In this document: piece after piece, positions 62,463 through 64,000 of the stretch
How positions within the stretch are numbered: position 1 is the first letter of the stretch
Layout of the letters: each line of letters starts with the position of its first letter
Source: Myxococcota bacterium
Lineage (GTDB): Bacteria > Myxococcota_A > UBA796 > JAFGLY01
Assembly (NCBI GenBank): GCA_024276675.1
Contig: JAJRWT010000102.1
Span: forward strand, 36,430-100,429
Reading direction: 5' to 3'
DNA length: 64,000 bases
Program-made: the position numbers and the translations under genes
The notes under the pieces: model-generated
Told to the model about the DNA's origin: nothing
The model's input: the letters and a program-made list of their open reading frames with translations, nothing else
Databases searched by the model: none

Positions 62463-63278
62463 ATGTTTACCCAATCCATATGGCTGTTGCCTGCATTCCT
62501 GAGTTTCTCGACGCCTGTCGTAGCGGAGCCGGGCGATGTCACCGAAACCGAATCACCCGGAAGCTCCGGAGAATACAGGGATCTCTTCCCTCCGTACATA
62601 ATCAACGCCATCCCACCATCGGGCCAACCGGGCTCCAGGGGTATTCCCAGCGACGAAGCCATGATCCTCTATGAAATGGTATTCCGCAGCTATCCTTCCC
62701 ACACCTGGTTTCAGCTTGAACATGAACTCGTTGAAAGGCAAGAAAACCCGGAGCTGGTGATGGATCTCCTGTCTCTCCGTCCAGGCGGGACAGTTGCCGA
62801 TATCGGCTGTGGCTCCGGTTTCTTTACCTCTGCTTTTGCGAAACTGGTGGGCCCGACCGGCCGTGTCTTCGCCATTGATATTCAACAGAAAGCCGTGGAA
62901 TACCTTTGGAATCGCTTGCAGCAGAACCCCGACCTGAACCCCTATGACAACATCACCCTGAAGGTCAGCAAGGTAGATGACTGCATGCTGGACGAATCAT
63001 CCCTGGACACGGGGCTGCTGTCCCACGCGGACTTCTACATGTTCCCCGGGTTGCTGGACGAAGGAAGGGCAATGCTGGAGAGCCTCTTCAGGGCTTTCAA
63101 GGTGGGTGGCCATCTCGTGATCGTCCAGTTTCTGGGCCTGGACCCCAACACCAACGGCGATAACATCGTACGCAACGTGGAGTCCGTGGGTTTCAAGAAC
63201 GAAACCGCCATCTTCGTCCGCGAACAGAACGTCTGGTACGGTGTTTTCAGCAAGCCACCCCGAGTCGCCGCTCCGTGA
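62463..63278 (+). CDS. Exported SAM-dependent methyltransferase-like protein
   Basis: This 271-residue protein has a clear signal peptide (MFTQSIWLLPAFLSFSTPVVA) followed by a class I methyltransferase fold with SAM-binding VADIGCGSGFFTSAFAKLV, the acidic loop VFAIDIQQKAVEYL, and GGHLVIVQFLGLDP. Methyltransferases need SAM, which is not normally present outside the cytoplasm, so the target location is puzzling. ATG 62463 has GGGAG upstream; a longer frame to 62274 has no support. Substrate unknown. It lies between the two paralogues. Confidence 0.8.
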   Translation: MFTQSIWLLPAFLSFSTPVVAEPGDVTETESPGSSGEYRDLFPPYIINAIPPSGQPGSRGIPSDEAMILYEMVFRSYPSHTWFQLEHELVERQENPELVMDLLSLRPGGTVADIGCGSGFFTSAFAKLVGPTGRVFAIDIQQKAVEYLWNRLQQNPDLNPYDNITLKVSKVDDCMLDESSLDTGLLSHADFYMFPGLLDEGRAMLESLFRAFKVGGHLVIVQFLGLDPNTNGDNIVRNVESVGFKNETAIFVREQNVWYGVFSKPPRVAAP

Positions 63279-63319
63279 AGACCAGGGCCCTGCCCGGACG
63301 TACACATGGACGGCGATAC

Positions 63320-63841
63320 CTATTCGGCCACACGATCACCTATCTTCTGGATGACCACGTCGTCCAGACGCTGACCCAACTGCACTCCCAGCAATTCCAC
63401 AAGAACTCTTTTCCGCCTGACAAACTCGTTGGCGATCTGCGCAAGCGCTTCTTCAGTCTTCATGGCTTTCTTGAATTCCATGATCTTCAGAGCGTTCACT
63501 TTTCGCATGTTGGTGACGATGACTGTTCTCACCTGCTCGGCGGTATCCGGATCCACTGCGTTCTGGTTCAGGAAATCTTCCAGCCAGGCCGCCTGGCCAT
63601 TTCTGACGCCGTCAATTTCTTGTTCCGTGAAAACGCCGCCTTCCGAGGTGGGGCTGGGCTTGCCCTTTTCTGCCTGTTTCTGCTCTTCGTCTTTGTTGGA
63701 TTCTGTCTTACGAGAATCGAGTCTGACCAGAGCTGCGTTCAACTTGATCTCGTGACGAACAATAACCGCGCCAACACCCATAATCGCCACGGTTAGCGCG
63801 ATCACGACGATCCAGAGCACCAAGATCTGCTTCTTCTCCAT
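63320..63841 (-). CDS. Membrane-anchored protein, paralogue of the 61419-62165 gene
   Basis: The 173-residue protein has one N-terminal membrane helix (LVLWIVVIALTVAIMGVGAV), then VRHEIKLNAALVRLDS, a charged linker (KDEEQKQAEKGK) and a helical domain with VRNGQAAWLEDFL. It aligns by eye with the other gene over the anchor and the WL-x-DF domain, but has no N-terminal cytosolic tail. ATG 63841 is preferred over 63868. A hairpin repeat lies 20 bases upstream. Function unknown. Confidence 0.7.
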   Translation of the reverse strand: MEKKQILVLWIVVIALTVAIMGVGAVIVRHEIKLNAALVRLDSRKTESNKDEEQKQAEKGKPSPTSEGGVFTEQEIDGVRNGQAAWLEDFLNQNAVDPDTAEQVRTVIVTNMRKVNALKIMEFKKAMKTEEALAQIANEFVRRKRVLVELLGVQLGQRLDDVVIQKIGDRVAE

Positions 63842-63860
63842 GCGGAAACCCCCAGGTCTA

Positions 63861-64000
63861 GTTCCCATCCGGAAAAGGCGGACCGAGCTGGGGCGAGTCG
63901 CTTCCGAGCCAGGTGCGTCCGCGTAACCCGCCGGAATAGCAGCGCTATTTCAAGTGGTTACGCGGGCGTGCATGGCGAAGGAATGGGCCGCTCCGGCGAA
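63861..64000 (+). repeat. Hairpin repeat element, copy C (right-edge truncated)
   Basis: The visible 140 bases begin GTTCCCATCCGGAAA and differ from copy A at about 15 positions by hand alignment. Two of these changes pair up: GGGCAACC/GGTTGCCC in copy A is GCGTAACC/GGTTACGC here, so the stem is kept. The right-hand terminal repeat lies beyond the window. It is 20 bases upstream of the minus-strand membrane-protein gene. Confidence 0.85.

Noticed and set aside
1..64000. CRISPR array or prophage
   Set aside because: No regularly spaced direct repeats, integrase, terminase or capsid-like genes were seen.

Overview
The window is a GC-rich, gene-dense stretch of a Gram-negative bacterial chromosome. 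Gram-negative affiliation is suggested by two family-9 (heptosyltransferase-type) glycosyltransferases, several lipobox lipoproteins and an MscS channel. Cys-rich and von Willebrand lipoproteins, a tiny protein starting MLDAYIIERIR, a PP2C-cNMP fusion, an FHA protein and the truB-rpsO-pnp-dut order together recall the Myxococcota/Bradymonadota (former Deltaproteobacteria). That placement is inference. No rRNA, tRNA, phage, IS transposase or CRISPR array was seen.

Layout. 0-12.6 kb: a left-edge fragment and an FHA protein, a POT peptide transporter, queG, a rhomboid protease with TPR tail, a TPR membrane protein, a lipoprotein, then a minus-strand group of PfkB kinase, SIR2-like protein and polytopic membrane protein, and an orphan N6 DNA methyltransferase. 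12.7-25.2 kb: five glycosyltransferases (three GT4, two GT9) interleaved with an unusual chaperone operon (GrpE-like, Hsp70-like, a 694-aa helical protein, a J-like zinc-ribbon protein), with a sixth glycosyltransferase, GT4-like, following that operon. 25.2-37.3 kb: housekeeping core with ffh, two surface lipoproteins, dut, pnp, rpsO, truB, rbfA and rpmB, then a small conserved protein, a DUF2520-type dehydrogenase, a Rieske protein and a rhodanese-like protein. 37.6-49.7 kb: a large lytic transglycosylase, a pentaheme cytochrome, the PP2C-cNMP fusion, a DHH phosphoesterase, a DEAD-box helicase, a secreted protein, a LOG-family protein, a 2Fe-2S ferredoxin and a lipoprotein. 49.8-64 kb: PepP-type peptidase and an unknown partner, MscS, malic enzyme, a lipoprotein gene broken by an in-frame amber codon, a two-gene flavin/iron-sulfur amine or imino-acid dehydrogenase, and an exported methyltransferase flanked by two paralogous membrane-anchored proteins.

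Translational coupling (ATGA or TGATG overlaps) ties many pairs: FHA with the edge gene, kinase with SIR2-like, Hsp70 with the 694-aa protein, the VWA and Cys-rich lipoproteins, rbfA with truB, Rieske with DUF2520, LOG protein with ferredoxin.

The most striking unexplained signal is a family of about 162-bp intergenic elements with three clear copies (10805-10967, 55914-56075, and 63861 to the right edge) and one remnant (52712-52745). Each can fold end to end into one long hairpin. Paired positions change together between copies, so the fold, not just the sequence, appears to be kept. All four lie just 5' of a minus-strand gene.
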